DNA from: Staphylotrichum longicolle
Lineage: Eukaryota > Ascomycota > Sordariomycetes > Sordariales > Chaetomiaceae
Assembly (NCBI GenBank): GCA_019096155.1
Contig: JAHCVI010000001.1
Location: forward strand, 14,099,243-14,163,242
DNA length: 64,000 bases
Reading direction: 5' to 3'
Part shown: positions 34,888 through 46,477 of the stretch, in pieces
How the letters are laid out: the number at the start of each line of letters is the position of its first letter
Numbering within the stretch: the first letter of the stretch is position 1
Notes under the pieces: generated by a model
What the model saw: the letters and a program-made list of their open reading frames with translations, nothing else
The model's database searches: none
What the model was told of the DNA's origin: nothing
Position numbers and translations under genes: made by a program

Positions 34888-36204
34888 ATGGACCAGGATG
34901 ACAGGTCGATCCAGAAATCGCTTGCGGCCCAGGATCCCATTGTCCGAGAGTTTCTTCAAGAAGAGGTCGAACATGGCGTTCTCATTCCGCTGAAGACGAC
35001 CCTGGAGTTGCGCGATGATTACCAGACAGGCCATGTGCTGATAACGCGCACGCCAACTAAAGCTGCCAATCCCGCCATCCTGTACGTCTGGATCGAGCCT
35101 CTGAGGGCCACCCCCCCTTCTCTGACCGGTGTTCTCCCGACTGACACTTGCAGCTTGCTCCGCGACCTGCTCCCAGATGAAATCATTAAGGGTGTTCCTC
35201 ATCTCCGCAGATGCGCCAAACCCTCGGACCTGCCTGCCCACCTCAAGGCACAATTCATGAACGAGTCCCCGCAGAGCCGCCAAATACACACGGGCAAGTC
35301 GAACTGGATCTACATAATTGTCGGCCCCGAGAACATGCTCAACCGTGACGAGGTTATCCAAGCGCTCTCTACCGTGGAGGGTATGGAGGAGGAGATATTC
35401 TTGCGCAGCATCCCGGTCCCGATGGTCTCCCCCACGTCGCAGGTCCAGGCCGCTATGTGGTCGCAACATTTTTGGCCCTCCTTGTACCGGAAAAACAACC
35501 CCCTTGGGCCACACCCTTCGATGATCGCTCGCCAAACCGACGAGATAGCCGACGACGCTGCCATATGGATGGCGCTAGCGCACAAGGTGGCGAAGCAGTC
35601 GCATGATGCGGGCTTCGGGGAACCGATGGGCGCTTGCGTTATCCAGCGCGAGGAGGGCAAGACAACGCTTGTTGCTCTCACGGGCGATGCTCGCTGGTGC
35701 CAACAAGGGAAGACTGGGTGCACCGGGAACCCAATGGCACACGCAGCGATGCGCGCCATCAGCATCGTGGCGCAGAAGCTAGTCCGAGCCGAGAACAGAA
35801 AGACACAGACCAGCCAGGCTCCGATCCTCGAGTTTGAAGCCTTCCAGGACAGTCCGATGCTCGAGGACGAAAAGAGGGTCTTTGAACTGGAACACCCAAA
35901 CCCCGACGGCTATCTCTGCCACGGACTCGAGATGTACCTCACACACGAGCCATGCGTTATGTGCTCAATGGCCATCCTTCATTCGCGCATGGGCAAAGTC
36001 GCCTTCCGTCACCGTATGCCGTTGACGGGCGGGCTCTGCGCGGAGGACCGTGGCCAGGATCATCCATCCCTCAAGGGGGCCGACGGCGGCCGCGGGCTCG
36101 GCTTGTTCTGGCGGCGCGAGCTGAACTGGAGCTTGGTCGCCTGGGAGTGGGAGTCGAGCGGCTGCTTGAAACCGCTCACAGTGGACCCCGCGATCCACGC
36201 CTAA
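34888..36204 (+). CDS. tad3: tRNA-specific adenosine deaminase subunit Tad3 (non-catalytic)
   Basis: Structural partner of Tad2 in the heterodimer that converts adenosine-34 to inosine in tRNA anticodons. Exons 34888-35081 and 35154-36204 with a 72-bp intron (GTACGT...CTGAC...TTGCAG), 414 residues. The N-terminal region holds a REFLQEEVEHGVLIPLKT block and a substrate-binding-like segment with HLRRCAKP. The C-terminal deaminase fold has the zinc His in NPMAHAAMRAI, where the catalytic Glu of HAE is replaced by Ala-Ala, as expected for a Tad3-type inactive subunit. The Cys ligands sit in LTHEPCVMCSMAILHSRMG. The frame is open upstream to ATG 34573 (MSSGACSFPRMRAAF...), whose Arg/Ser/Leu-rich sequence may be a leader or 5' UTR; ATG 34888 (MDQDDRSIQK) gives the usual length. 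Confidence 0.9.
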   Translation: MDQDDRSIQKSLAAQDPIVREFLQEEVEHGVLIPLKTTLELRDDYQTGHVLITRTPTKAANPAILYVWIEPLRATPPSLTGVLPTDTCSLLRDLLPDEIIKGVPHLRRCAKPSDLPAHLKAQFMNESPQSRQIHTGKSNWIYIIVGPENMLNRDEVIQALSTVEGMEEEIFLRSIPVPMVSPTSQVQAAMWSQHFWPSLYRKNNPLGPHPSMIARQTDEIADDAAIWMALAHKVAKQSHDAGFGEPMGACVIQREEGKTTLVALTGDARWCQQGKTGCTGNPMAHAAMRAISIVAQKLVRAENRKTQTSQAPILEFEAFQDSPMLEDEKRVFELEHPNPDGYLCHGLEMYLTHEPCVMCSMAILHSRMGKVAFRHRMPLTGGLCAEDRGQDHPSLKGADGGRGLGLFWRRELNWSLVAWEWESSGCLKPLTVDPAIHA

Positions 36205-37479
36205 TTTCTTCAACGAAGCGGGCAAACTCAGACCCAGATGGCGTCGTGTATCGTATAGTGTTAAGATGTCGTGTGCATTATTGGTTTTGGTTTGCAAAGC
36301 AGAAGTCAGAGGAGTTAGGTAGTCCTCTCGTCGGATTGGCATTATGGCGCAACATTTCTTTTGAGCAACGGGGGACACTCGAGGCCGGCGTTAGAAAAGC
36401 AGTCATCGTGAGCCTGGTGTTGCCAGACCGGACATGTACGGGGTTAGTGATATTGGACTTATGGACGGACCAGTTAGAGGGGCATTGTAGAGGCTAGACG
36501 GCGTTGGCAAATGTTATGCATCATTTACGGGCCAGGCCGAGGATCAACTTGATGCTGATGGCAAGCTTGGTGTTGCAATGTGCAATGCTGCCTTTTTGAG
36601 TCAATTATCTATGCAAGGGTTTCAACGTGTGCTCTGCAAGTCACTTCCATGTCGTCCTTCCTCAAAAATGCGATTCAATTTCTGGTTAAACATCAACGTC
36701 AACCTCGAGCTTTTCCCAGCTAAATGCGTCGGCAATGAGACAACACGAGACAAATGTCTCTGCGCGCGCTCTATCCCTGCATTGCGGTGACCTGATTCGT
36801 CATGACAGATGAAAACCGCTAATGTCACTCGCCACAGGCTGGAACGAAACTTTCTGCACCGATCTTGGCTAGAAAGCTTGTTGCAGGATTTCCAAACAGA
36901 CAAGCCTTGCTCCAACTCTTGGGTTTTCTTGGGTCTCTTGGCTTTTCAACAACAGCTGGGTCATCAGCAAAACCTCGGCAGGACCAACCCGGTAAACCCT
37001 CGAGACCCCCTCCGTGACCACCCCGCGCCTTGTGGGTCATCCAGGAAATTCCGTGGGACAAGGGCTTGCAGACAGCGTGCGCATGTGGTGCTGGGATCAG
37101 TGTTGATTTGACCGCTCTCTGTGCCTTTCTTCTCCTCTCCCATAACCAGACAAAAAGTGTCGGTGTTCACGCTCACAGCAAAAACCACACCATCGTCGTC
37201 CTTCGTCTCTTCCATGATCGACCTATCTCGGCCTGAACAAACAGACTTTCTCCTGCGGGACCTCTTGCACAACCCGCGCTCCATGCTCGCGCGCCGCATA
37301 CTCGATTGCTCAGCTCCCATGATTCAATAACACTGGCTTTTTGTTTTGTTGCTGGAAGTGCCCTCGTCGCGAAGACCCGAAGTCGACGGTGTCGAGGATC
37401 CATTCCGGAACAAGCTGTGACCAATCTGTCAGGAGACTGACTTGATTTGACCTGCAACTGACGTTGCGAAGCCGTCAAG
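36205..37479. other. Intergenic between Tad3 and the Na+/H+ antiporter
   Basis: 3' flank of Tad3 and promoter of the antiporter. No coding region is supported and no RNA gene was recognised. Confidence 0.55.
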
Positions 37480-39345
37480 ATGCCGTCCCTGGCGACCACC
37501 AACTTCAACATCGTCGTCAGCGTGTTGGGGGGTTGGGTGTCGCTCTTTGGCCTGGTCTCGTACCTTTGCAAGGAGAGCTTCTACCTCTCCGAGGCCCGTA
37601 TGTCTTTTATCTCCATGTCTGGTTCAGTGTGTTTGGCAGAATCCTGACTGATGCCCAACCCAACACTGCACAGTCATCTCCCTCCTCGCCGGCGTCGCCC
37701 TGTCCCCGCACGCCGCCAATTTCATCCGCCCGCTCGAATACGCCTCCGGCTCCGAGGAGACGCTCAACGCCATCACGCTCGCCTTCTCCCGCCTGGTGCT
37801 CGGCGTACAGCTCGTCCTCGCCGGCGTCCAGCTGCCCAGCCGTTATCTCAAGAAGCAATGGAAGCCGCTGAGCATTCTGGTTGGGCCCATTATGGCCGCC
37901 ATGTGGCTCGCCACCAGTCTGCTCGTCTGGGGGCTCGTCCCCAACATCAGCATCCTGCACGCGCTGGCCATCGGCTCGTGTGTCACGCCCACCGACCCCG
38001 TGCTGTCCGCGGTCATTGTTAAGGGCAAGTTCGCGGACCACAACGTGCCGAAGGAGCTGCAGCAGATCATCACGGCCGAGTCGGGCGCCAACGACGGGCT
38101 GGGCTACCCGTTCCTCTTCTTCGCGTTGTACCTCATCAAGTACGTGGGCGACGGCGGCGTGGCCGAGGAGGGTGGCGCACGCACGGCCATGGGCCTCTGG
38201 TTCGGCGAGACGTGGGGGTACACCATCCTGCTGAGCGTCGTGTACGGCGCGGTGGTGGGGTGGCTCGCCAAGGAGCTGCTGCACTGGGCCGAGGAGCGCA
38301 AGTTTGTCGACCGCGAGAGCTTCCTCGTCTTTGCCATCTCCCTCGCGCTCTTTATCGTGGGGACGTGCGGGATGATCGGCAGCGACGATGTGCTCGCGTG
38401 CTTCATTGCCGGCAAACGTGTTCACGTGGGACGACTGGTTCCGGCTGGAGACGCTGGACGACTCACTGCAGCCGACGGTGGACATGCTGCTGAACGTGTC
38501 CATCTTCATGTGGTATGGCGCCGTGTGCCCGTGGGACAAGTTCCTGCACAACGATGTGTGCCGCTGCGGAGGCTGGTGCCGCTCGGGATTCTGGTGCTGC
38601 TGCTCAGGCGCCTGCCGTGGGTGTTTGCAGTTCACAAATACATTCCGCAGATCGAGGAGGTGCGGCAGGCCATCTTTGTGGGCTTCTTTGGCCCCGTGGG
38701 CGTCTCGGCCATCTTTTACCTCTACATCACGCTCGAGTTTCTACATACTCTTGAGGTGGACGGTGAGCCGAGGCCCGATGTCAAGGCGCTTCCCGAGGCG
38801 GTTGACGTGGTTGTGTGGTTTATTGCTATCTGCAGTATCGTAAGCAGCCTCGCTTCTCACTCAGCCTTCATGGCGTGAGCTGACATTCTCTACAGGTCGT
38901 CCACGGTTTGAGTATCCCCCTGGGAAAACTCGGCTTCTATCTCCCGCGGACCCTCTCGCGCGGCGTGACGCCGGCCTCCAGCGACGGCAACGACACCGCG
39001 GCGCCGTTCACGCTCGGTAGCAGAGTGAGTTCGTTCGCCATCCGTCGCCGCAACGTCGGAGACCCGGGAACCGAGGTCAACAACGGGTCGGGACGCCAGG
39101 TCTTCAAAGTCGGCGGTTCCATCATCCCCAAGCGGAATGAGGACCCCAATGCTACGCTGCCGGACCGCCGCGGGGACCTGGACAACAGCGTGAATTCTTC
39201 GAGTGTCAACGTTGGACCGGGGCAGGCCGCGTCGGCCCAGGGATCGACCCCATATGTCGGCCGGACGATTCGGTTCCCTGATGAGCCGGCCATTGCTGTG
39301 GTTTCGCCCGCCAGGGCCGCAGGCGCCGAATCCCCTGCGCCCTAA
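37480..39345 (+). CDS. Na+(K+)/H+ antiporter, Nha1/CPA1 type (two compensating frameshifts)
   Basis: Plasma-membrane alkali-cation/proton exchanger for ion and pH homeostasis. Exons 37480-37597, 37674-38839 and 38896-39345, with introns of 76 and 56 bp. It has about a dozen hydrophobic segments; ion-site landmarks are GSCVTPTDPVLSAVIVKGKF and ITAESGANDGLGYPFLFF. The hydrophilic C-terminal tail starts at VVHGLSIPLGKLGFYLPR and is Asn/Ser/Arg-rich. Between residues ~282 and 330 the open frame reads an Arg/Ala/His-rich peptide that is not antiporter-like. The expected membrane sequence NVFTWDDWFRLETLDDSLQP, then DMLLNVSIFMWYGAV and CPWDKFLHND, lies in the +1 frame at 38416-38556. An extra A in 38414-38416 and a missing base near 38555-38560 explain this. 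No stop is created, so automatic annotation would keep the wrong 47 residues. Confidence 0.88.
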
Positions 39346-40970
39346 CAGGTTTCGGGGGTGCTCGGGATGCTGCGAGAGGGTACTATCTCAGGTTGCCCCC
39401 AAGCAAAGAGGGGTTTGGTGTCAAAGGGGCCGCTAAAAGGTCCATTTGCCTTCGCATCTCCGATGCGGAAGGGTATTGGGTCTTTACGCGAAGTGTGGTG
39501 GGACGGCGTGTGGTGACCAGAGAGGAGAAGATCTTGAGTGTCCCAATCACGCTCGTCCGGGCGAGGATTTGTTGAGTAGCATCGATGATTTGCGGTGTTT
39601 TCAGGAACGGGTAAAACCGTCTTGATGACGTCGTTATGAGCTTGGGCACATTTAAGGGTCAAGGGGCTGCTTGCTCATGGACTGTGAAAGAGGGGGTTGT
39701 CATGGCCTGGACCGTGGATGCGGTATGCAGCAGCACACCAGAATCCTGGGCTGGGCAACGGCGTTGCATTGTCGATTCGTATCATAACTATCAGCATAGA
39801 TAAGCTTCAGTATGTACGGCTTGCTTCCCTGAGCCCTTCCTATCTATGTATGTACGGGCGCCCGGCAGGGTTTCGTATTCAGGAGTGATAATGCACAGCA
39901 GGGGCTGACTCCTCGTAGTGGAGAGGCATGTTTCGGTGGACCCTTGACACATCCAGGTGGAACTGCAGTCCGCACTGATCCGCCCCAGCTGTCAAAATGG
40001 ACGCACTAAATTAGCGTTGCCTCCATTCTCAGTGGCGGATCCTCTCCGGGCTTCTCTGTCTGGACCGCTTGGCTCTCGGTGGTGAAATCGGACGGGCTGG
40101 CAGGGGAATAATCCCTTTTTACTGCATAATGTTCTGTTGGGTTCCGTGGCTTCATGAATCACCACCCACACTCCAAAGACGCCGGGCGCAGGCACGTTAG
40201 CGAGGCCCTTGTCCAACTTGGGGAGAAAACGCCCCGATTCCGAGGCTGCTTGCAATCAGCGATCAGTGACTGGACTGAAATGGCAATCTGGTGGCTGGCG
40301 GTGGGCAGCGACACACACCGCCATGACAGGATTGCGACACAGCACACCACCGGGTAGATATTCGTATCAGATATGGCGTTGGCCGTTGGAACTCGTGCCG
40401 GATCAGACGGCTGCATGTTGTGTGCACAATTGAGGATGGGATGGAAAATACCACAGTAGCAAGTGTTTTTGGGATGAAACCGGGAATCTGGTGCGGGTCT
40501 GTGTGCAGCAAATAGGGCTGGGTGCTCTGTTAGCTGCATAGCTCTCCCAAGCAACCAAGCAACGCAGCGAGGCAGGGACTGCGCATCAGCCACCTTTTCG
40601 CTAGTCCCCTGGGCCAGTCACTTGCGTGGCCCTGCTCAACCTGAGTTTTGACGTGACCGAGATTAACCTCTGGGCTCCAATTTCTTTACCGCGGGGAGGG
40701 AGGAATGGTTGTGTTTCTTCGTCCAAGTGCTTCTTTTTCGCTCGCCCACCTTTTTCCCAGTGCGTGTTCTCCCCATTCGACGTTAGTTCTTCGAGCATGC
40801 GACAGCAGTTGACGATTGCCGGTCGCCGAACCTGAACCCAGCTCCATTTGGGGGATCCTCTGGCCCCCCCGACTTCCGTCTTCGCCGTCGCCACTGTGCC
40901 GAGTGTGACCAGAGAGCCAGAGTCGCATCAATCCCGCATCATCACCATCAGGAGTCGGCCGCTCGACAAA
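39346..40970. other. Intergenic between the antiporter and Mga2-like genes
   Basis: Nothing convincing. The final ~250 bp upstream of ATG 40971 are C/T-rich and may be leader. Confidence 0.5.
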
Positions 40971-43900
40971 ATGGCCGACCTGAGACAATGCGATACCGAT
41001 TTTGACATGTCGCACTTCATCAACGAATCGCATTTTGCAAACGAGTTTATCCTCGATTCCGACGAGGGGAGTCCGCTGCCCGACCTCAACGATTCCGACG
41101 ATGCCAGCCCGCGTCCTCACCGCCCACACAGCGCCGGCGCCGACTCATTCCACGCCATGCCTGACGCGCCCCAAGACTGCGCCTCGCCTTCAGAAGCCCT
41201 GGGCCTCGTGAGCACCAGCTCTCGCTCCGCGGATGGCCCCCGTGGGTCCACAACCACCTTCGGCTCGGCGTCATCGAAGGGCACGTCAGTGACGGCCTTG
41301 ACGCAACTGACCACGGGGGATATGCGGATGGACGTCGGTGCCAATGGGAAAAACAACTGGGACATGATGGCCGGCGCCTTTCGGGGCCCGAATGCGCGGG
41401 CCTTCACAATGACGGACGGGGCGTTTGACTATCTGGGTGGTCCTGCCACCACCCAGTCCAGCATGCAAAGTCCGATGGACAGCCCGAGTCCGTTCGGCTC
41501 TGCCCTCACCACGCTCTCGCCCGAGGCCATCATGGCGTCGCCGCCGCCTTTCGATGACAGCTATCTGGTACGTCTGCTCGCGTTGCATGTGCCGATTGTT
41601 ACATGCTGACCAAGCCGGAAGCCGTTTACTTTCAAGCCGCCAGGGCTGCAGTCCGATGCGGCGGCCAGCGCCTCGTTGTGCATGCGTCCACAGCAACCGG
41701 CTGTGGCGCCAAAATACGAGTTTCGCGGCTCGCAGGAACCAGGCACTGTTGCTGCAGGCATATCGGGGATCCTGGACGCCATCTATCCCAATACGAACCA
41801 GCTGGCTACAGCACCGCAGTTCTTCCCTCACCCCACGCATATACCCCCACAACCCCCAACCGAGCAACACCAGTACGGCCCTGGGCCGTACACGTTGGAA
41901 GTCGGGGCTACAAACACCAAGTCTCGAGTCGAGACGCAGATAACGATCAAGCTCAGGCTTTCGCAACTTCCGATGGGCGTCACGAAGGTCCATCTCCCCA
42001 AGCATACCATCAGCAAACCCAAGTTCTGGACCAAGCCGCCCCCGCAGCCGTCTCCGGATACCCTCGAGATGCACGCTATGCTGGTCTGCACCAGTGCGAT
42101 GCAAGTACCGCAACAGAAGGCCGCGGCGTTGCAGCGGGCCAAGCAAGCTGCAGCATCGCGCAACAACAACAAACATGCGAGCGCAGAGGCGGAGGGAGAG
42201 CAGGAACAGGTCAAGACTCAGGAAGGAGGCGAGGTCCGGATCTGCGAAAACTGCATCGGCAGGGAGCGGAAGCGGGCCGGCCGCAAGAAGTCAAAGCACC
42301 CACAGGATGAAGAGGCGTGGAGGCAGGACGAAGCCCGGAGAGTCATCGTCTTTAACACCCAAGAGGTCAAGGAGTGGGCGCTGCAGAACCATCCCGAGTC
42401 TGGGTCACGACGATACTGGCAGGTCGAGGCCCCGATGAGGATTGCCTGCTACTGCCGACACCATGCCGAAAAGCAGGGATTCCAACTCATCTTCACCCTG
42501 ACTGACCACCTCGGCCAGCTCGTCGCGCAGACGCTATCGGAATCGATCATGATCACCGACGACCACAAGACAAGCCCCAACCCGGTCCCCAAGCCGGTGT
42601 CTGGGCCACCGAGTGCAATGTTGAGTCCGCGGGAAGAGATGCCCGCCCAGAGCGTCACAGGGCCTTCGGTTGAATCATCCCCCAGTCTAGACTTGCAGGC
42701 TGCAAGACGCAGCTCGTCAGGTTCCACGCCCATCTTGGCAGTCCCTCCCGAGCAACTCCAACCAGCCCTTGCTGCACAGCATCTCTCTCGTCCCGCTTCG
42801 CCGTCATTCCACAGCGGGCCAGCCAAGCGACGGAGAGGCAACCACTCAACGACCAAGATTTCTACCGACTTAACTATGACACCACTCGACACGTCGTTCC
42901 TACCACCTTCACGGCGCCCAACTCTGCTCCGGGCACAGCCATGATGACGCCGGCAACGTCGGCGTTTTCCCCCACCCCCCCTCCGGCATTCCCGCCCCCG
43001 CGGATCTGCAACTGTTTGGCCCCAGTGCTGCCGGACCTGAGGCGTCAACGAACCCCTTCGGAAGCAACTCACAAACGGGTGGCAGCAATAGCCAGCTGCT
43101 CTGCCCAACTTGGGCAGGACGCCCAGCTTGGCTAATCTGGGCACGTCCATGTTTGGCATGCAGCCAGCGACGCGCCAAAACTCAGCAGTCAGCCCAACCG
43201 CTCCTCGACCTACGCCGAATGCTGCTGCCGTGCAAGGGAGGGCCCAGCAGAACCAGACTCAGAGGGCCATTTTCAAGGTCATTCCGGGCGAGGGACCTGT
43301 TGCGGGTGGTATTGAAGTGACACTGATGGGCCAAGGGTTTGATGCGGGGATGCAGGTCATGTTTGGCGACAAGCAAGCTCCGGGGACCATGTACTGGTCA
43401 TCGGAATCTCTCGTGTGCCTGCTGCCTCCATCCGAGATGGCGAGCATGGTACCCGTCACTATCAAGGGCCTTAACTTGGCCCCCCAGTGGTTCCGATACG
43501 TGGACGACAGCGAGCAGCAGCTCCTGCGCACTGCGCTCATGATTCTTGGCAACAAGATGACGGGTGGTTACGAGGATCCCACCGAGTTTGCCCGACGCAT
43601 CATCAAGGAATCGTCTAGCTCCTATCCTTCTCCTGGCGCTGACATGTCGGGCGTGGAAGGCTCCTCCAACCGTGGCATGGAGAACTTTGAGGGTCACCTG
43701 CTCAAGTTGATGGAGTTGATGGACCTCAGCAACAGCACGCGGAAGCCACGGCTCAACCTCAGGAGGAGGACGACGGCACAGACCATGTTGCATCTGGCTT
43801 GCAAGATGGGCCTGCACCGCTTTGTTGCCGGTCTTTTGGCGCGCGGCGCCAATCCCGACCCGCGCGATAACGGTGGCTACACCGCGTTGCACATGGCGTC

Positions 43901-45280
43901 CATGAGCAACCACACTGAGATTGTCCGGCTGCTGATCGCGCATGGGGCTGATCCGACGCTGCGGACCTTGTCAGGTCTGACGGCTGCTGAAGTTGCCAAG
44001 TCCAAGGAGGTTGTGCGCATCATCCAGCGCTTCGAGCAGCATCGGCGGTCTCAGAGCGACAGTTCGTCTCACAGCCGCGTCAACAGCGTCGCGAGCTTTA
44101 GGTCGCTACGCGCGCAGGTGGCCCTCTCTCCGGAGGTTGCCGACACGTCAAGCGACGAACCGGGGCCGGAAGAGGAGAGCTCCGAAGAGTACTCGGAGGC
44201 GTACTCCTCGGACATTCCCGAGGAATCTGGACCTAGCGAGCCGATCGAACTCCGCATGCGTCGCGGGAAGAGCGTTGCCAACACGCCTGCGCGCGTGAGG
44301 AGCCCGTCCCGGCCCCGGCGACGAGGCACGGATGCTACAGGCGCGCTGATGGCAGCCATCAAGGAACAGGTCGCTGCTCAGTTCCAACAGCTGCAGCAGA
44401 GGATGGGACCGCACCTGCAATATCTGCCGCAGCTCCCGCAGCTTCCCCAGCTGCCTCAACTGCCCCAGCTGCCTCAATTCCCGCAGTTTGCTCAACTGCC
44501 CAACTTCCCGCAGATGCCCAACATGCCCCCATTGCCAGAGTACCAAAACCCCGTCCTACAACGCCTTGCAACCATGATTGGCGGTGCCAGACCCGGGGCG
44601 GGCGAAGAAGAGCCCACAAACAGGGGCCCAGAGAGCGCTTGGCACTATCTCTCGCCCTTCTCAACCAAAGCCACCACCCCGCCGCCGGCATACGATGAGC
44701 TCTTCCCCCAGGGCGATCTGGACACGAAACGAACCTCGGCCGCCCAGGCCGCCGCCGACGCCGTGGCGGACGCCAAATGCGCCGCGCTGTTCGACCAGGC
44801 CGAAACCTCGACCACAGCAGCATGCGGGTCGACTACCCTCGACAACGCCGCCGAAGCCACTACGACTGTGGAAGACAAGGACGAGGACTCGGAGGGCCAG
44901 GAGATTCCCGCACTCCTGCAGATTGGCCGCAAGGACGCCATCACCCGGGAGCAGCAGGCGACGCTCCGGCGGGCGCACGCGCAGAACCTCAAGAGGCTGA
45001 GCTGGGATCGGAATCTCTTCTTCATTTGGGTATGTGTCACCTTCCGCTTTGTGGTGTACAAAGAATGATGCTAACAATATTTACTCTCCAGATCCCGCTG
45101 CTCATTCTCATGGTTGGCGCCATGATCTACCACGGCATGCCTGGGTTCGTGGCCGCCACGCGCGGCCCGCTGGCGGGTGTGCCCAAGGCGCAGCCGCAGG
45201 TTGAGGTGGCTGCTGCGGCTGTGGCCGATGTTCATCAGGTGGTGGGGGGTGCTGAGGGTGTCGCGGCGGCTGTGGTGTAG
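40971..45280 (+). CDS. mga2: Mga2/Spt23-like ER-membrane-tethered transcription factor (three apparent 1-nt deletions)
   Basis: Membrane-bound regulator that in yeast is released by ubiquitin/proteasome processing and controls fatty-acid desaturase and hypoxic genes. Exons 40971-41567, 41652-45029 and 45092-45280 (introns 84 and 62 bp), about 1388 residues. Order: acidic N-terminus; Rel-like DNA-binding region (~41930-42580: VETQITIKLRLSQLPMGVTK, RICENCIGRERKRAGRKKSK, APMRIACYCRHHAEKQGFQL); Pro/Ser linker; IPT/TIG domain (~43265-43480, IFKVIPGEGPVAGGIEVTLM); ankyrin repeats (~43775-44030, GGYTALHMASMSNHTEIVRL); acidic and LPQ-repeat regions; and one C-terminal membrane helix (NLFFIWIPLLILMVGAMIY) crossing the last intron. 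In the linker the frame shifts -1 near 42899, 43000 and 43099, returning to the original frame; unrepaired, a stop occurs at 42942. I treat it as one gene. Confidence 0.87.
42890..43105 (+). other. Three-frame zone in the Mga2-like gene
   Basis: Coding character moves between frames: ...TMTPLDTSF (ends 42899), then PTTFTAPNSAPGTAMMTP with PPPAFPPP (42899-43000), then ADLQLFGPSAAGPEASTNPF with GGSNSQLL (43000-43100), then LPNLGRTPSLANLG (from 43101). Each hand-over overlaps by one base, so each looks like a single missing nucleotide, two of them in C/G runs. Confidence 0.7.
44421..44490 (+). repeat. Leu-Pro-Gln tripeptide repeat in the Mga2-like protein
   Basis: About seven consecutive LPQ units (CTCCCGCAG-type 9-bp variants) followed by FPQ/MPN degenerate copies. 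Its position before the membrane helix suggests a flexible spacer that can expand by slippage. Confidence 0.85.
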
Positions 45281-46477
45281 GTTCTGTCTCATCATTGTTA
45301 CGACCGCCGCCGTTGTGTAGCATCTTTATTGTTGTTTGATTTCGATTTGAGGAGCCGTGTGTGCGCATGGAGGTGCTCCAATCGGTTGTGACGGCAAACG
45401 GAGTTTCTGGATACCGCGTTCTCACGAGGTTTGCTTGGACGGGATGGAGGAGGTTTATATCTGCCGGGCTGGCTGGCAACTTAGAGCGGCGGATCGTTAT
45501 CAGGTATGGTATAGTCGGGTGCTGGCTGTTTTTAGCTGCCAGGGTTTCTTGTGGTCGTGTCTGGAGACGACCTGGCCATTTTTGGTAGAGCGATGTAGTG
45601 CACGATGATGGGGGATCTGTCTGATGTCAAGACGAGTTGCTTGGTCTTTGTCTTCTTGTATATAGATGGATTCAGAATATGTTGTATTGCTGAAACGACA
45701 CTTTCATCGCTCTTGCATTGGTGAGCCCAGCTTGGACTGGCGTTTAGGGGTGAACAACAAGACGTGCAATCGACTCACTCTCATCCAGCCACGGCATAAA
45801 TAACGGGTCATCATCGTTGACAGCTGCTTCTCACCACCTCTCGGTATGCAAGTCACAGATAGATAGATACAAAAACCACAAACAGCCACCCACTACCCGC
45901 CCCCTTCAACATCCACCAACAAAGCCCCCTCCCTCCATTCATAAGATGTCTGTCTGCAGCCCAACAAGAGCCTCCACCCAAGCAAGCCAAAGCCAGTCTA
46001 AAGACACGGCAGGTGAGGAGAAAACAATAACCAGCAGTCGCCGAAAACAGGTTGTGTGTGCATCCAGACAAACAAAGCTTGTACATAAGTCTCTCCCACA
46101 CACGACCGAGTTTCCATATACAGCTTCCCTTTCCCTGTTTCTGTCTTTGTCATTTTTCCGTGCTGCGCTGCGCTGTTGCTGTTGCTGTGCTGTGCTGTGA
46201 AATGTGCTGCTGTATGTACGGACTCTCGCACCAGCCCCCCAGCCCCCGGCCGCCCTGTCTGTATGTCGGTACGGTTATTGTAAAAGCCATTCTTCTTTTT
46301 CGTGAAAGCCGCGTCAGACGTCATCAGATCGTTAAAAGTTTCTTGGTCGTCAAGCCGGGCAGGGTGTTGGGAAAATGGACCTGCCGGCCGGGAGAGAGAA
46401 GAGAGATAAACTGCGAAAAGGAAGAAAAGAAAAGGAGGAGGGAAAGGAGGAAGAGGGTCCGGTGCCACATCGTGCAG
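45281..46477. other. Convergent 3' region between Mga2-like and hypothetical genes
   Basis: 3' flanks of both genes. No coding region is supported. Confidence 0.5.

Noticed and set aside
42942..43110. Treating the Mga2-like region as two separate genes
   Set aside because: The DNA-binding part, IPT, ankyrin repeats and C-terminal membrane helix are the ordered parts of one Mga2/Spt23-type protein, and alternative-frame coding connects them.
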